From Sulfurihydrogenibium sp. YO3AOP1 (lineage in GTDB: Bacteria > Aquificota > Aquificia > Aquificales > Hydrogenothermaceae): 64,000 nucleotides of DNA. Shown piece after piece: positions 1-7,943 of the stretch (the first letter of the stretch is position 1; the number at the start of each line of letters is the position of its first letter). The stretch lies in NCBI RefSeq assembly GCF_000020325.1, contig NC_010730.1, forward strand, positions 1,013,501-1,077,500, read 5' to 3'. The notes beneath the pieces are model-generated. The model saw only the letters and a program-made list of their open reading frames with translations. It was not told where the DNA came from and searched no databases. The position numbers were made by a program, and so were the translations under genes.

Positions 1-379
1 TGGTCAACATGTAAACACTACCGATTCAGCTGTTAGAATTACACACATTCCCACAGGAATGGTAGTTACATGCCAAGATGAAAGGTCTCAGCTTCAAAAT
101 AAAATGAAGGCTATGCAGATTTTAAGAGCAAGACTTAAAGATTATTATGAAAGGCTTGAAAAAGAAAAGATTGCAAAGGAAAGAAAAGAACAGGTTGGAA
201 CCGGTGAAAGAAGTGAAAAGATAAGAACTTACAACTTTCCACAAAACAGAGTTACTGACCATAGAGTAAACTATACTTCTTATAGAATCAACGATATTAT
301 GGATGGGGATTTAGACGAAATTATAGATGTGTTGATCGCAAAAGAAAACGAAGAAAAATTAGCAAATTTAGAAATTTAA
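1..379 (+). CDS. prfA: Peptide chain release factor 1, C-terminal part (5' end outside window)
   Basis: The reading frame is open from the window edge and begins inside the GGQ loop (the residues GQHVN are visible), which reaches the peptidyl-transferase centre and triggers peptide release at UAA/UAG. The residues after it ([11 protein letters not shown], then CQDERSQ) are the RF1 version; RF2 has NRTES at this place. The tail [11 protein letters not shown] is also RF1-like. About 122 residues are visible. The protein acts in the cytoplasm on the ribosome. A tRNA gene follows 19 bases after the stop. The family is certain; only the N-terminal domains are missing, because of the window boundary. 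Confidence 0.95.
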   Translation, partial: GQHVNTTDSAVRITHIPTGMVVTCQDERSQLQNKMKAMQILRARLKDYYERLEKEKIAKERKEQVGTGERSEKIRTYNFPQNRVTDHRVNYTSYRINDIMDGDLDEIIDVLIAKENEEKLANLEI

Positions 380-398
380 AATAAATTTTTAAATACAT

Positions 399-472
399 GC
401 GCCCATAGCTCAATTGGATAGAGCATGTGACTACGGATCACAAGGTTGGGGGTTCGAGTCCCTCTGGGCGCA
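399..472 (+). tRNA. tRNA-Arg (anticodon ACG)
   Basis: A complete 74-base cloverleaf can be drawn. The acceptor stem GCGCCCA pairs perfectly with TGGGCGC and the discriminator base is A. The D arm is GCTC/GAGC, the anticodon stem is TGTGA/TCACA with loop CTACGGA, and the T arm has loop TTCGAGT with one G-T pair. The anticodon ACG, read as ICG after deamination, decodes CGU/CGC/CGA. The 3' CCA is not encoded; the discriminator is followed by CTT. Confidence 0.96.
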
Positions 473-522
473 CTTATTACAGTGTAATATTTCCTAAACT
501 AATATGACTTTATACATTCACT

Positions 523-766
523 GAGGGTGCTTTAAAATTTTAACTAAGTCTAAAAATTGATTAACCTTTTGATCATTATTATAAAGCCGTGTAAAGAATC
601 TCCGCTTATGCCTCTACAGTGTCATTCTGAACGAAGTGAAGAATCTCCTGTTTTTCTCTTCAAAAAATCAAAAAAGTGATCCTTCGGACTTACGTCCTCA
701 GGATGATGAGAAAAAGTAAGTTAACATATACATTCTACAACTTACCAAAATTTTAGAACATTCTCT
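523..766. repeat. MITE-like repeat unit with hairpin cores
   Basis: The left end (GAGGGTGCTTTAAAATTTT) and the right end read in reverse (GAGAATGTTCTAAAATTTT) are imperfect inverted repeats. Inside lie two oppositely oriented copies of the dispersed core: GTCATTCTGA...GAAGAATCTC at 621-648 and, inverted, GATCCTTCGG...CAGGATGA at 678-705. The right end with its flank (AACTTACCAAAATTTTAG) matches, inverted, the left ends seen at 4141 and 53568. No gene was found here. It occupies most of the gap between the tRNA and the promoter at 775. Confidence 0.6.
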
Positions 767-774
767 ACATTCAC

Positions 775-802
775 TTGCAATATTCAAAATATAGTGTATA
801 CT
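775..802 (+). promoter_or_regulatory. Sigma-70 type promoter for the structured RNA / helicase transcript
   Basis: TTGCAA and TATACT are separated by 16 bases, close to the vegetative consensus. The expected start point near 808-810 lies a few bases before the closing stem of the structured RNA that follows, so the promoter position fits a transcript that begins with that stem. It sits immediately outside the repeat unit to its left. Confidence 0.65.
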
Positions 803-807
803 ATATA

Positions 808-975
808 GAGTGAAAAGAGGAAAGGAATCCTCTAAAAATAGGAAAATATTATGGAACCCGGGAGTCGGGATTTCGGAGCTTAAAATATAAAATATTATAA
901 AATCTTTCCAAATCCCACACTTCTAAGTCCTTACTAAAATCCTTAAAATCAGAGCATTTCTTTTCCTCTTTAAAA
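808..975 (+). ncRNA. Structured RNA, 6S-RNA-like rod (or long structured 5' leader of the helicase gene)
   Basis: A 14-pair helix with one G-U joins 814-827 to 958-971 and closes the whole region. Further in, 839-843 pairs with 940-945 and 853-855 with 928-930. A distal arm follows: 861-865 with 919-923, 867-873 with 910-916 (GGGATTT/AAATCCC) and 875-877 with 907-909. The result is an unbranched rod of about 165 bases with an asymmetric bubble next to the closing stem. This is the architecture of 6S RNA, the RNA polymerase holoenzyme inhibitor, and the length fits. A competing 6-pair hairpin (AGAGGA/TCCTCT, 816-833) could switch with the closing stem. The helicase Shine-Dalgarno begins only 14 bases after the closing stem, so a cis-acting leader is the main alternative. 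Confidence 0.5.
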
Positions 976-998
976 AAATTTTTTAAGGAGGCATTTTT

Positions 999-2216
999 AT
1001 GTCAAATCAAGGTAAAACATTCAAGGATTTAAATCTATCAAAGGAGACTTTAAAATCCTTAGACGAATTAGGTTATTCTAAACCTACAGAAATTCAAGAA
1101 AAAGCAATTCCGGCAGTTATGACCGGAAAGGATTTGGTAGCACAAGCACAAACAGGTACAGGAAAAACTGCAGCTTTTGGAGTACCGATTGTTGAAAAAG
1201 TAAATCCAAAACAAAAGAAAGTTCAAGCATTAATCTTGGTTCCTACAAGAGAGTTAGCAATTCAAGTAGCTAAGGAAATTAAAGAACTTGGAAAAAACAA
1301 AAAAGTTTATACCTTAGCAGTTTACGGCGGTAAATCTATTAGCCATCAAATAAACTTTTTAAAGAAAGGTTCGGATGTGGTAGTAGTTGGTACACCAGGA
1401 AGAGTTAGAGATTTATTAGAAAGAGGCGTTTTAAATCTTGATAATGTAAAAATGTTTGTTTTAGACGAAGCAGATAGAATGCTTGAAATGGGATTTATAG
1501 ACGATATTGAAGAGATTATGTCTTACCTTCCAGAAGATAGACAAAATTTATTATTCTCAGCAACTATGCCAAAAGAGATTTTAGATTTAGCTGAAGAGTT
1601 TTTAAATGAGAATTATGAAACAATAAGAGTTAAGCCAGATGAAGTGACTGTTGAAAAGATAAAACAAATCATTTACAGAGTAAATCCAAGAGATAAGTTT
1701 AAGAAATTAACAGAAGTTTTATCTCAAAATGAGGCAGAAAAAGTAATTATTTTTACACAAACTAAAATCGAAGCTGACGAGCTTGCAGAAAGATTGAATG
1801 AAGAAGGCTTTAATGCAAGTGCTATTCATGGTGATTTTTCTCAAAAGAAAAGAGAAACTGTTTTACATAATTTTAGAACAGGCAAATTAAAAATTCTTGT
1901 AGCTACGGATGTTGCAGCAAGAGGACTTGATATAAAAGGTGTTGACCTTGTTATAAATTATGGTTTACCAAGAGATGCAGAAAGTTATATCCATAGAATA
2001 GGCAGAACCGGAAGAGCAGGAAGAGAAGGGACAGCTATTTCTATAATGACTCCTTCTGAAGACAAACAACTTCAAAATATTCAAAAGAAAACAAAAGCGA
2101 ATATAGAAGTCATAAATGAAGCACAAGAAAAGAAACTTTCTTCAGCACAAAAAGATAAATCTTCTCAAAAAGAAAGGTCTTCAAGAAATCAAACAAGAAG
2201 AAGACAGAGAAGTTAA
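999..2216 (+). CDS. DEAD-box ATP-dependent RNA helicase
   Basis: An ATP-dependent RNA unwinding enzyme with two RecA-like domains. Motifs appear in order: Q-motif region FKDLNLS with PTEIQ; motif I AQTGTGKT (50-57); PTRELA; TPGR; motif II DEAD (156-159); SAT (187-189); ARGLD; and motif VI HRIGRTGR (332-339). The last 30 or so residues form a basic, Ser/Arg-rich tail that probably binds RNA. The start is supported by AAGGAGG seven bases upstream. At 405 residues it is a compact RhlE/CshA/DeaD-type enzyme; the exact subgroup cannot be fixed. Its position directly behind a long structured RNA with its own promoter suggests co-transcription or autoregulation. It likely acts in ribosome assembly or mRNA decay. 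Confidence 0.95.
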   Translation: MSNQGKTFKDLNLSKETLKSLDELGYSKPTEIQEKAIPAVMTGKDLVAQAQTGTGKTAAFGVPIVEKVNPKQKKVQALILVPTRELAIQVAKEIKELGKNKKVYTLAVYGGKSISHQINFLKKGSDVVVVGTPGRVRDLLERGVLNLDNVKMFVLDEADRMLEMGFIDDIEEIMSYLPEDRQNLLFSATMPKEILDLAEEFLNENYETIRVKPDEVTVEKIKQIIYRVNPRDKFKKLTEVLSQNEAEKVIIFTQTKIEADELAERLNEEGFNASAIHGDFSQKKRETVLHNFRTGKLKILVATDVAARGLDIKGVDLVINYGLPRDAESYIHRIGRTGRAGREGTAISIMTPSEDKQLQNIQKKTKANIEVINEAQEKKLSSAQKDKSSQKERSSRNQTRRRQRS

Positions 2217-2257
2217 AAATAGATAGAGGCTCGTAATACGCATCTGGTATATATTTA

Positions 2258-2325
2258 GAGTGAGGAAGCGAATAAGTGATTAATGAAGAATGATATATTG
2301 GGCAGTTCAAAAGCTGCCCATACAC
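2258..2325. repeat. Dispersed palindrome repeat (GTGAG arm + GGGCAG...CTGCCC hairpin)
   Basis: GGGCAG and CTGCCC pair across an eight-base loop. The preceding GAGTGAGGAAGCGAATAAGTGA and GATATATTGGGCA resemble, inverted, the repeat at 53880-53945, which carries the perfect palindrome version. No T-run follows, so it is not an obvious terminator, although it lies just behind the helicase gene. The rest of the 273-base gap to dsbC shows nothing else clear. Confidence 0.5.
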
Positions 2326-2489
2326 CATACATCAAAGGGGTTTGTGATTCGCTTCAAATAATGCGTTTTATTTCTCACATTTAAATGATTAACTCTAGAT
2401 ATTTCTGTTGTTCACAATTTATTTACAAATCTAATACTCAAGTTATTATATAATTATTTAAAGATAAAAAAAATTAAAAGGAGAAGTAC

Positions 2490-3374
2490 ATGAAATTAAA
2501 GTTATTTTTTGCAGGATTAATGTCTGCAGCATCATTAGTAATGGCAGCAGAAAGTTGTTTAGGTGGTGGTTCTAAAGTAAGTACATCAGAAGTTCAAAAA
2601 GCACTATCAGGTATACTTGGTAATGCAAAGGTTGTAAGTGTTTCAAATGCTCCAATTAGCGGTTTATATGAAGTTGTTATCGAAAGTGGTGGAAGAAAAG
2701 TACCAATCTATATTGATTGCAATTTAAAATACTTGGTGAATGGTGAAATAATAGATATTAATAAAAAAGTTAGCTTGACAAGAGAAAGGTTTCAGGCACT
2801 GCAATCACAAGCAAACTCAGAAAAAGAAACAAGACTTACTAAGATTTTAGGTAAAGATAAAGTTGAAATGTTAAAAAAAGAAGGTTTATTAGAATCTGTT
2901 AATATAGTAGATTTAAAGAATTTGCCAAAACCTAACGTAAGCTATGGAAATGGAAATATTAAAATCTATGTTATAACAGACCCTCAATGTCCATTCTGTG
3001 CAAAACTGCATGAAGAAATTAAAAAAGTCTTGGCTCAAAGAAAAGATGTTTCGTTTGAAATGATTATGTATCCATTGCCGTTCCATAAACACGCATCTGG
3101 AGTGGCTCAAAATATTATTTGTCAAAACGATAATACAGCAAAGCAAAAAACACTTGATGCTGCATTTTCTTATACTTTAAAAAATGATGAAAATGGGCTG
3201 GCATCTCTTGAAAAACCTTGTAATGCTGGAAAGCAAGCTGTAGATAACAATCTAAAATACGGTCAAGCTAATGGAATTAACGGAACACCAACGATAATCT
3301 TCCCTAAGGGTGTGGCAATATCCGGTGCATTACCTGCTGATAAATTAAATAAATTGATAGATATTTTAAAGTGA
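2490..3374 (+). CDS. dsbC: Thiol:disulfide interchange protein, DsbC/DsbG family
   Basis: A periplasmic disulfide isomerase/reductase. The N-terminus has a lysine-containing start and a hydrophobic stretch ending in AMAA-like residues (VMAA, about 17-20), a plausible signal peptide. Residues about 25-85 resemble the DsbC dimerisation domain. The thioredoxin-like domain has the active site CPFC (167-170) after DPQ and the cis-proline loop GTPT (265-268). The length of 294 fits the family with a long linker. The start is supported by AAGGAGAAG upstream. Its stop overlaps the GTG start of the next gene by four bases. Several exported proteins encoded here (six-cysteine pilins, PilY1) could be clients; that is inference. 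Confidence 0.88.
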   Translation: MKLKLFFAGLMSAASLVMAAESCLGGGSKVSTSEVQKALSGILGNAKVVSVSNAPISGLYEVVIESGGRKVPIYIDCNLKYLVNGEIIDINKKVSLTRERFQALQSQANSEKETRLTKILGKDKVEMLKKEGLLESVNIVDLKNLPKPNVSYGNGNIKIYVITDPQCPFCAKLHEEIKKVLAQRKDVSFEMIMYPLPFHKHASGVAQNIICQNDNTAKQKTLDAAFSYTLKNDENGLASLEKPCNAGKQAVDNNLKYGQANGINGTPTIIFPKGVAISGALPADKLNKLIDILK

Positions 3375-4153
3375 TAGAGGTTAAAAATTTAAAAGTTTCC
3401 TTTCAGATAGAAAATCAAGTTATAGAGGCTCTGAAAGGAGTCTCTTTTTCTTTAAATAAAGGTGAAATTGTAGCAATTGTTGGAGAATCTGGTTCCGGTA
3501 AGAGTGTTACATGTCAGGCTATCATGGATATTCTTCCAAGTTATGCTAAAAAAGAAGGTAAAATCATCGTTGATAATAAGGATTTAGATTCTTTATCCAA
3601 TGAAGAAAAAAGACAACTTAGAGGAAATAAAATATCAATGGTATTTCAAGAGCCATCTGCGGTACTAAATCCTTTAATGACAATTGGTGAGCAAATAGTA
3701 GAGACGATTTTGGCTCATAAAAACGTATCGAAAAATGAAGCAAAAGAATTAGCTTTAAGTGCTATGGAAAAAGTAAAGATGCCAAATCCAAAACAAAGGT
3801 TTAACCAATATCCTCACGAACTTTCCGGTGGACTAAAACAAAGAGCTGTAATAGCTATTGCCGTTGTAAATAATCCTGATTATCTTCTAGCAGATGAGCC
3901 AACGACTGCACTTGATGTTACAATTTCTTTACAGATATTAAATTTATTCAATGAGTTAAAAGAAACTTTAAACATGGGAATTCTTCTTATTACTCATGAT
4001 TTAGGAGTTGTAGCCCAGGTTGCTGATAGAGTCATAGTTATGTATAAAGGAGAGCTGTTAGAGGAAGGTAAAGCTTTTGAAATTTTTGACAACCCTCAGC
4101 ATCCATATACCAAAAAACTTTTATCATCAAGAATTTTTTTGGGAGTGTCCTAA
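3371..4153 (+). CDS. Peptide-type ABC transporter ATP-binding protein (DppD/OppD-like), C-terminally truncated
   Basis: A nucleotide-binding subunit of an oligopeptide/dipeptide-type importer. Walker A GESGSGKS (38-45), a Q-loop, signature LSGGLKQR (151-158), Walker B LLADEP and the switch THDLG are all intact. Dpp/Opp ATPases usually continue about 60 residues beyond the HPYTKKLL motif into the oligo_HPY domain. Here the frame ends eleven residues after that motif, and the final residues FLGVS and the stop are read from the left end of a dispersed repeat. The gene therefore looks cut by a repeat insertion. It starts with GTG, overlapping dsbC by four bases. No permease or binding-protein gene is nearby, so its partner is unknown and the protein may not work. 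Confidence 0.82.
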   Translation: MIEVKNLKVSFQIENQVIEALKGVSFSLNKGEIVAIVGESGSGKSVTCQAIMDILPSYAKKEGKIIVDNKDLDSLSNEEKRQLRGNKISMVFQEPSAVLNPLMTIGEQIVETILAHKNVSKNEAKELALSAMEKVKMPNPKQRFNQYPHELSGGLKQRAVIAIAVVNNPDYLLADEPTTALDVTISLQILNLFNELKETLNMGILLITHDLGVVAQVADRVIVMYKGELLEEGKAFEIFDNPQHPYTKKLLSSRIFLGVS

Positions 4154-4320
4154 AATTTTTGTAAGTTGTAAAATGCATCTGTAAATATAACTTTGCCTTT
4201 TCCTGTCATCCTGAAGACCTAAGTCCGAAGGATCTCCTCTTTTAAAAAGTCAGAAAGTGAGTAGAGGCAATTCATGAATTGCCCGTACAGTGAATAAGTG
4301 AGAGGTAAAAGTAAGAGATT
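4141..4320. repeat. Composite dispersed repeat (MITE-like left end, hairpin core, palindrome)
   Basis: The left end GAGTG-NNNN-AAAATTTTTGTAAGTTGTA is shared with 53568 and, inverted, with 721-766. Then come the core GTCATCCTGAAG...CCGAAGGATCTCC, a GTGAG segment, the palindrome GGCAATTCATGAATTGCC (4266-4283), and GTGAATAAGTGAGAGGTAAAA. It fills most of the gap before rng. The right boundary is unclear. Confidence 0.6.
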
Positions 4321-4416
4321 ACTCAGTATCTATAACATCTCACGGCTTACGTTTCATCTTTAAATGTCTGAAGAAAATCTTGAAGTGTTATAATTATATT
4401 TCAAAAATAAGTAGTA

Positions 4417-5841
4417 ATGAGGTATTTTTTGGATAGAAAGCTAATCGTCACTAAAGGCTTTAAAAATACATTTTATCTTATTTTAGAAGACAACATACCC
4501 GTTGAACTTAAGATAGAAGATATTGAGATATCTAAGCAAACTGGAAGTATTTATAAAGGTAAGGTTTTAAGATATAGTCAAGCGATGGAAGCTTTTTTTG
4601 TTGATATCGGAGAGGATAAAGAAGCTTTCCTGCCAAAAAAAGATATTTGCGAAGAAGTTTGTAAGAATATAGATAAAGGCTCTTCGATCTTGGTACAGGT
4701 AAAAAGGTCTCCGGTTAGTACAAAAGGAGCAAAACTTTCCTGTAAAATTTCTCTTCCGGGTAAATATTTGGTATTACTTCCCCAAAGCAAAGGCAAAATT
4801 TCTATTTCATCAAAATATGAAGATAATGATGAAAGGAATGAAATTAAAGAAAGAATAAAGAATCTATTGCATGAAATAAATCAAGAAAATTTTGGATTAA
4901 TCATTAGAACCGCTGCAAAGGATGCACCGGATGAAGCAATTTTAGAAGATTTTAAATTTCTGATAGAATTATGGAACCAAATCCAAAAAGATTATAATAA
5001 GAAAAAAGCTCCATCTGTAATATATGAAGAACCATTCAAAGCCTTTGCAATTTTAAGAGATTATGCAGGCTCATTTTCTGAAATAATCTCAGATGATGTG
5101 TCTATTTTAAAGCTGATTAAAAAGTTCGTCTTGGAAAATTTTACAAATGCAAACATTAAAATGACTCCTTACAGAAAAAGAAAAGAGTCGTTATTCTATG
5201 AATATGAGTTAGACAAGCTGATAAATAAAATCCTATCGCCATATGCATATCTAAAAAGTGGTTCCTATCTTGTAATTCAAGAAACAGAAGCGTTAGTAGT
5301 TATTGATGTAAACAGCGGAAGCTGTCATAAACAGAAAAATTTAGAAGAGACAGCATTTAGAATAAACTTAGAAGCAATTCCAGAAATTGTCAGGCAGATA
5401 AGACTTAGAGATTTAAGCGGAATAGTTGTAATAGATTTTATTGATATGATAAATCAAGAGCATAAAGAAGCAATTGTGGAAAGACTTAAAGAAGAATTTA
5501 AAAAAGATAAAAGACCTGTAAAGATTAAAGGATTAACACAGCTTGGACTTTTAGAACTCTCAAGAAAGAAGCTTGAAGAAAGTCTTATAAAACAGCTTTC
5601 AGATTACTGTCAGCATTGTTATGGAAGAGGATATATAAAATCTCAAGATGTAGTGATATTTGAGCTTGAAAAGACAATTAATAAACTAAAACCATTTGCA
5701 AAAATGAAAATTATTATCAATCCAAAGCTTTCCAAAGCTGTAGATAATTTATTGGAAAATTTAAAGCTAAAAGAACTTGTAGAGATAGAGTATAATAATA
5801 AAATGCAGTTAGATAAATTTGAGGTTGAAAAAGTATTATGA
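4417..5841 (+). CDS. rng: Ribonuclease G/E family endoribonuclease
   Basis: A single-strand-specific endoribonuclease for 5S/16S rRNA maturation and mRNA turnover in the cytoplasm. An S1-type domain (about 42-115, GSIYKGKVL and FVDIG) is followed by the catalytic DNase-I-like domain with the metal-binding aspartates in DVNSG (D297) and VIDFIDM (D340). The zinc-link CQHC lies at 398-401. With 474 residues and no long C-terminal tail it is RNase G-like rather than RNase E-like. An in-frame TTG at 4429, preceded by GAGGT with good spacing, may be the true start, because the ATG chosen here overlaps that Shine-Dalgarno. It overlaps the next gene by ATGA. Confidence 0.9.
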   Translation: MRYFLDRKLIVTKGFKNTFYLILEDNIPVELKIEDIEISKQTGSIYKGKVLRYSQAMEAFFVDIGEDKEAFLPKKDICEEVCKNIDKGSSILVQVKRSPVSTKGAKLSCKISLPGKYLVLLPQSKGKISISSKYEDNDERNEIKERIKNLLHEINQENFGLIIRTAAKDAPDEAILEDFKFLIELWNQIQKDYNKKKAPSVIYEEPFKAFAILRDYAGSFSEIISDDVSILKLIKKFVLENFTNANIKMTPYRKRKESLFYEYELDKLINKILSPYAYLKSGSYLVIQETEALVVIDVNSGSCHKQKNLEETAFRINLEAIPEIVRQIRLRDLSGIVVIDFIDMINQEHKEAIVERLKEEFKKDKRPVKIKGLTQLGLLELSRKKLEESLIKQLSDYCQHCYGRGYIKSQDVVIFELEKTINKLKPFAKMKIIINPKLSKAVDNLLENLKLKELVEIEYNNKMQLDKFEVEKVL

Positions 5842-6773
5842 AAAGATTTGTTGTATTTTTAATTTCAGGATTGGTAATAATTTCTTGTGCAGATAAAGGG
5901 CAAAAACTCTATGAAGGGCAGGAAAAACTAAGTAAAGGTCTTGAACTTTATAAAAAAGGTGAGTATAAAAAGGCAAAAGAAGAGCTTAAAAATGCAATCT
6001 TTAAATCTCAAGGTTTAACACCTGCTCAAATCATGGAAGCAAGATTTGCATTAGCAGATTCTTACTACAACAGAGAAGAATACATAGATGCAATAGTAGA
6101 ATTTGAGGAGTTTATAGCACTATTTCCAACATCTCCAAGAATGCCAGAAGCTTTATATAAACTTGCCATGTCTTACCTTTTTGTATCCCCGGACTATAAA
6201 AGGGATATGACCTATGTTAACAAAGCACAAGAAAAAGCGGAAGAGATAATTTCAAGCTATCCAGACAGTAAGTATGTTAAAGCAGCAAAAGAGATTTTAA
6301 AGAAAATAAATGAAATAAAAGCTAAACATACCTTGTATATTGCAGAAACATATGAAAAGTATGGAAAGCCATACTCAGCTTCTGTATACTATCAGGAAGC
6401 TTATACAAACTATAAAGATTACATAGAAAAAGACTATGTAGCATACAAACTTGCATATAATTTAATCAATGCAGAAAATCAGTATGTAGGAGAAATAAAC
6501 GAGCTAAGACAAAAAATAAAAGAATTAGATAAAAAAATCAATGAAGAGAAAGATTTAGAATCTAAAAACATACTTATAAACAGAAAAGCGATTCTTGAGC
6601 AAGAACTAAATGTATATCTAACAAGAATAGAAGAATCAAAGCAGAGAGCAAAAGAGATTATAGAAAACTTTCCAAAAGCATTTCCAGATTCTAAGTACTT
6701 AGCAGAAGTCAAAAACCTTGAAAAAAGTAGTAATTTGCAAAAATTATTAAGAAAAATAGATATCTTTAATTAA
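5838..6773 (+). CDS. bamD: Outer-membrane assembly lipoprotein BamD/ComL-like, TPR repeats
   Basis: The N-terminus is a lipoprotein signal with hydrophobic GLVIIS followed by Cys17 (lipobox-like). Residues about 30-150 contain tetratricopeptide repeats (GLELYKKGEYKKAKEEL; ALADSYYNREEYIDAI; EFIALFPTSPRMPEALYKL), as in the outer-membrane lipoprotein BamD, a partner of the beta-barrel assembly machine. The C-terminal third is helical with coiled-coil character and is longer than in E. coli BamD. The start overlaps the rng stop by four bases, so translation is coupled. Because other TPR lipoproteins share this layout, the BamD assignment is probable, not certain. Confidence 0.75.
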   Translation: MKRFVVFLISGLVIISCADKGQKLYEGQEKLSKGLELYKKGEYKKAKEELKNAIFKSQGLTPAQIMEARFALADSYYNREEYIDAIVEFEEFIALFPTSPRMPEALYKLAMSYLFVSPDYKRDMTYVNKAQEKAEEIISSYPDSKYVKAAKEILKKINEIKAKHTLYIAETYEKYGKPYSASVYYQEAYTNYKDYIEKDYVAYKLAYNLINAENQYVGEINELRQKIKELDKKINEEKDLESKNILINRKAILEQELNVYLTRIEESKQRAKEIIENFPKAFPDSKYLAEVKNLEKSSNLQKLLRKIDIFN

Positions 6774-6782
6774 AGAGGTGAG

Positions 6783-7145
6783 ATGGAAACATTAGAGATT
6801 GTAAAAAAGATAATTGAAAAAGCTGAAGAGAAAAAAGGCGAAGATATTGTAGCTCTTGAGATAGGAAAGATCAATCCTATCATTGCAGATTACATGATTA
6901 TTATAACAGGGACAGTACCGATACATACGAGAGCAATTGCAGATAATATTATAGGTGGTTTAAAAGAATACGGAGTAATACCTCACCATTTGGAAGGATA
7001 TACAGAAGGAAGATGGATTGCCGTAGATTACGGAGATATTATGATTAACATATTTCTGCCTGAGCTTAGAGATTATTATAAGCTTGAGTGGTTATGGTCT
7101 GATGCTCCACGGGTAGAATATACAGCAGAAGGAATAAAACAATAA
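6783..7145 (+). CDS. rsfS: Ribosomal silencing factor RsfS (Iojap family)
   Basis: Small cytoplasmic protein that binds uL14 on the 50S subunit and blocks subunit joining in starvation. The 120 residues carry the family hallmarks DIVALEI, ADYMIIITGT, the central EGYTEGRWIAVDYGDIMINIF and a terminal region LRDYYKLEWLW. The length is typical. GAGGTGAG upstream supports the start. The stop codon is directly followed by the murI ATG. It belongs to the tight run rng-bamD-rsfS-murI-pseudouridine synthase. Confidence 0.93.
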   Translation: METLEIVKKIIEKAEEKKGEDIVALEIGKINPIIADYMIIITGTVPIHTRAIADNIIGGLKEYGVIPHHLEGYTEGRWIAVDYGDIMINIFLPELRDYYKLEWLWSDAPRVEYTAEGIKQ

Positions 7146-7928
7146 ATGCCAATTGGTATATTTGATTCAGGGATAGGTGGACTTACCGTATTTAAAGAGA
7201 TAGCTGCAAGCTTTCCAAAGGTAGATTTATACTATCTTGGAGATACAGCAAGAGTTCCATATGGAAACAAATCAAAAACGACGATTATCAGATATTCTGT
7301 AGAATGTGCTAGTTATCTGTATCATAACTATAATGTAGATGCGATAGTAATAGCCTGTAATACAGCCTCTTCATATGCACTTGATACATTGAGAGAAATA
7401 TTACCGATTCCTGTAATAGGCGTAGTTCAGCCGGGAGCAGAATCGGCAGTAAAAGTAAGTAAAAATAAAAAAATTGGTGTGATAGGTACATCAGCAACTA
7501 TAAAGAGCAATTCTTACTTTGAGACTTTAAAAAGCTTAGATAAGGATTTAGAAATCTATCAAAAAGCTTGTCCGTTGTTTGTTCCGCTGGTAGAAGAAGG
7601 CTGGATAGATAATGAAGTAGCAAAGTTAACAGTTAAAGAGTATCTTGACGACCTTGTTAAAACAGGAATTGATACGCTTATACTTGGATGTACCCATTAT
7701 CCACTTTTGAAAAACACAATAAAAGGTTTGTATCCACATTTAAATATAGTTGATTCGTCTGTCGCGATAGTTGAACATCTAAAAAACATAAAACTAAATA
7801 TTGAAGAGACAGGAAAAAGAAAGATTTTTATAACCGATGAGTCTCATGCTTTTGATAAGTTGAAAAATATGCTTGTTGGAGATATTAAGACAGAAAAAAT
7901 AGAACTTTCAGACCTATGCTCTCTCTAA
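7146..7928 (+). CDS. murI: Glutamate racemase
   Basis: Converts L- to D-glutamate for peptidoglycan. The N-terminal IGIFDSGIGG contains the conserved Asp7-Ser8. The two catalytic cysteines are in ACNTAS (Cys71) and LGCTHYP (Cys182). The length of 260 residues is normal. The ATG abuts the rsfS stop without a gap, which indicates translational coupling. No special regulation is visible. Confidence 0.96.
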   Translation: MPIGIFDSGIGGLTVFKEIAASFPKVDLYYLGDTARVPYGNKSKTTIIRYSVECASYLYHNYNVDAIVIACNTASSYALDTLREILPIPVIGVVQPGAESAVKVSKNKKIGVIGTSATIKSNSYFETLKSLDKDLEIYQKACPLFVPLVEEGWIDNEVAKLTVKEYLDDLVKTGIDTLILGCTHYPLLKNTIKGLYPHLNIVDSSVAIVEHLKNIKLNIEETGKRKIFITDESHAFDKLKNMLVGDIKTEKIELSDLCSL

Positions 7929-7943
7929 ATTCAAGGAGAAAAA

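Noticed and set aside
2290-2325. Intrinsic terminator for the helicase gene at the GGGCAG...CTGCCC hairpin
   Set aside because: No T-run follows and the hairpin belongs to a dispersed palindrome repeat found in other contexts.
4264-4286. Palindrome as an operator for rng
   Set aside because: The same palindrome occurs at 53890 before unrelated genes as part of a repeat, so specific control of rng is not supported.
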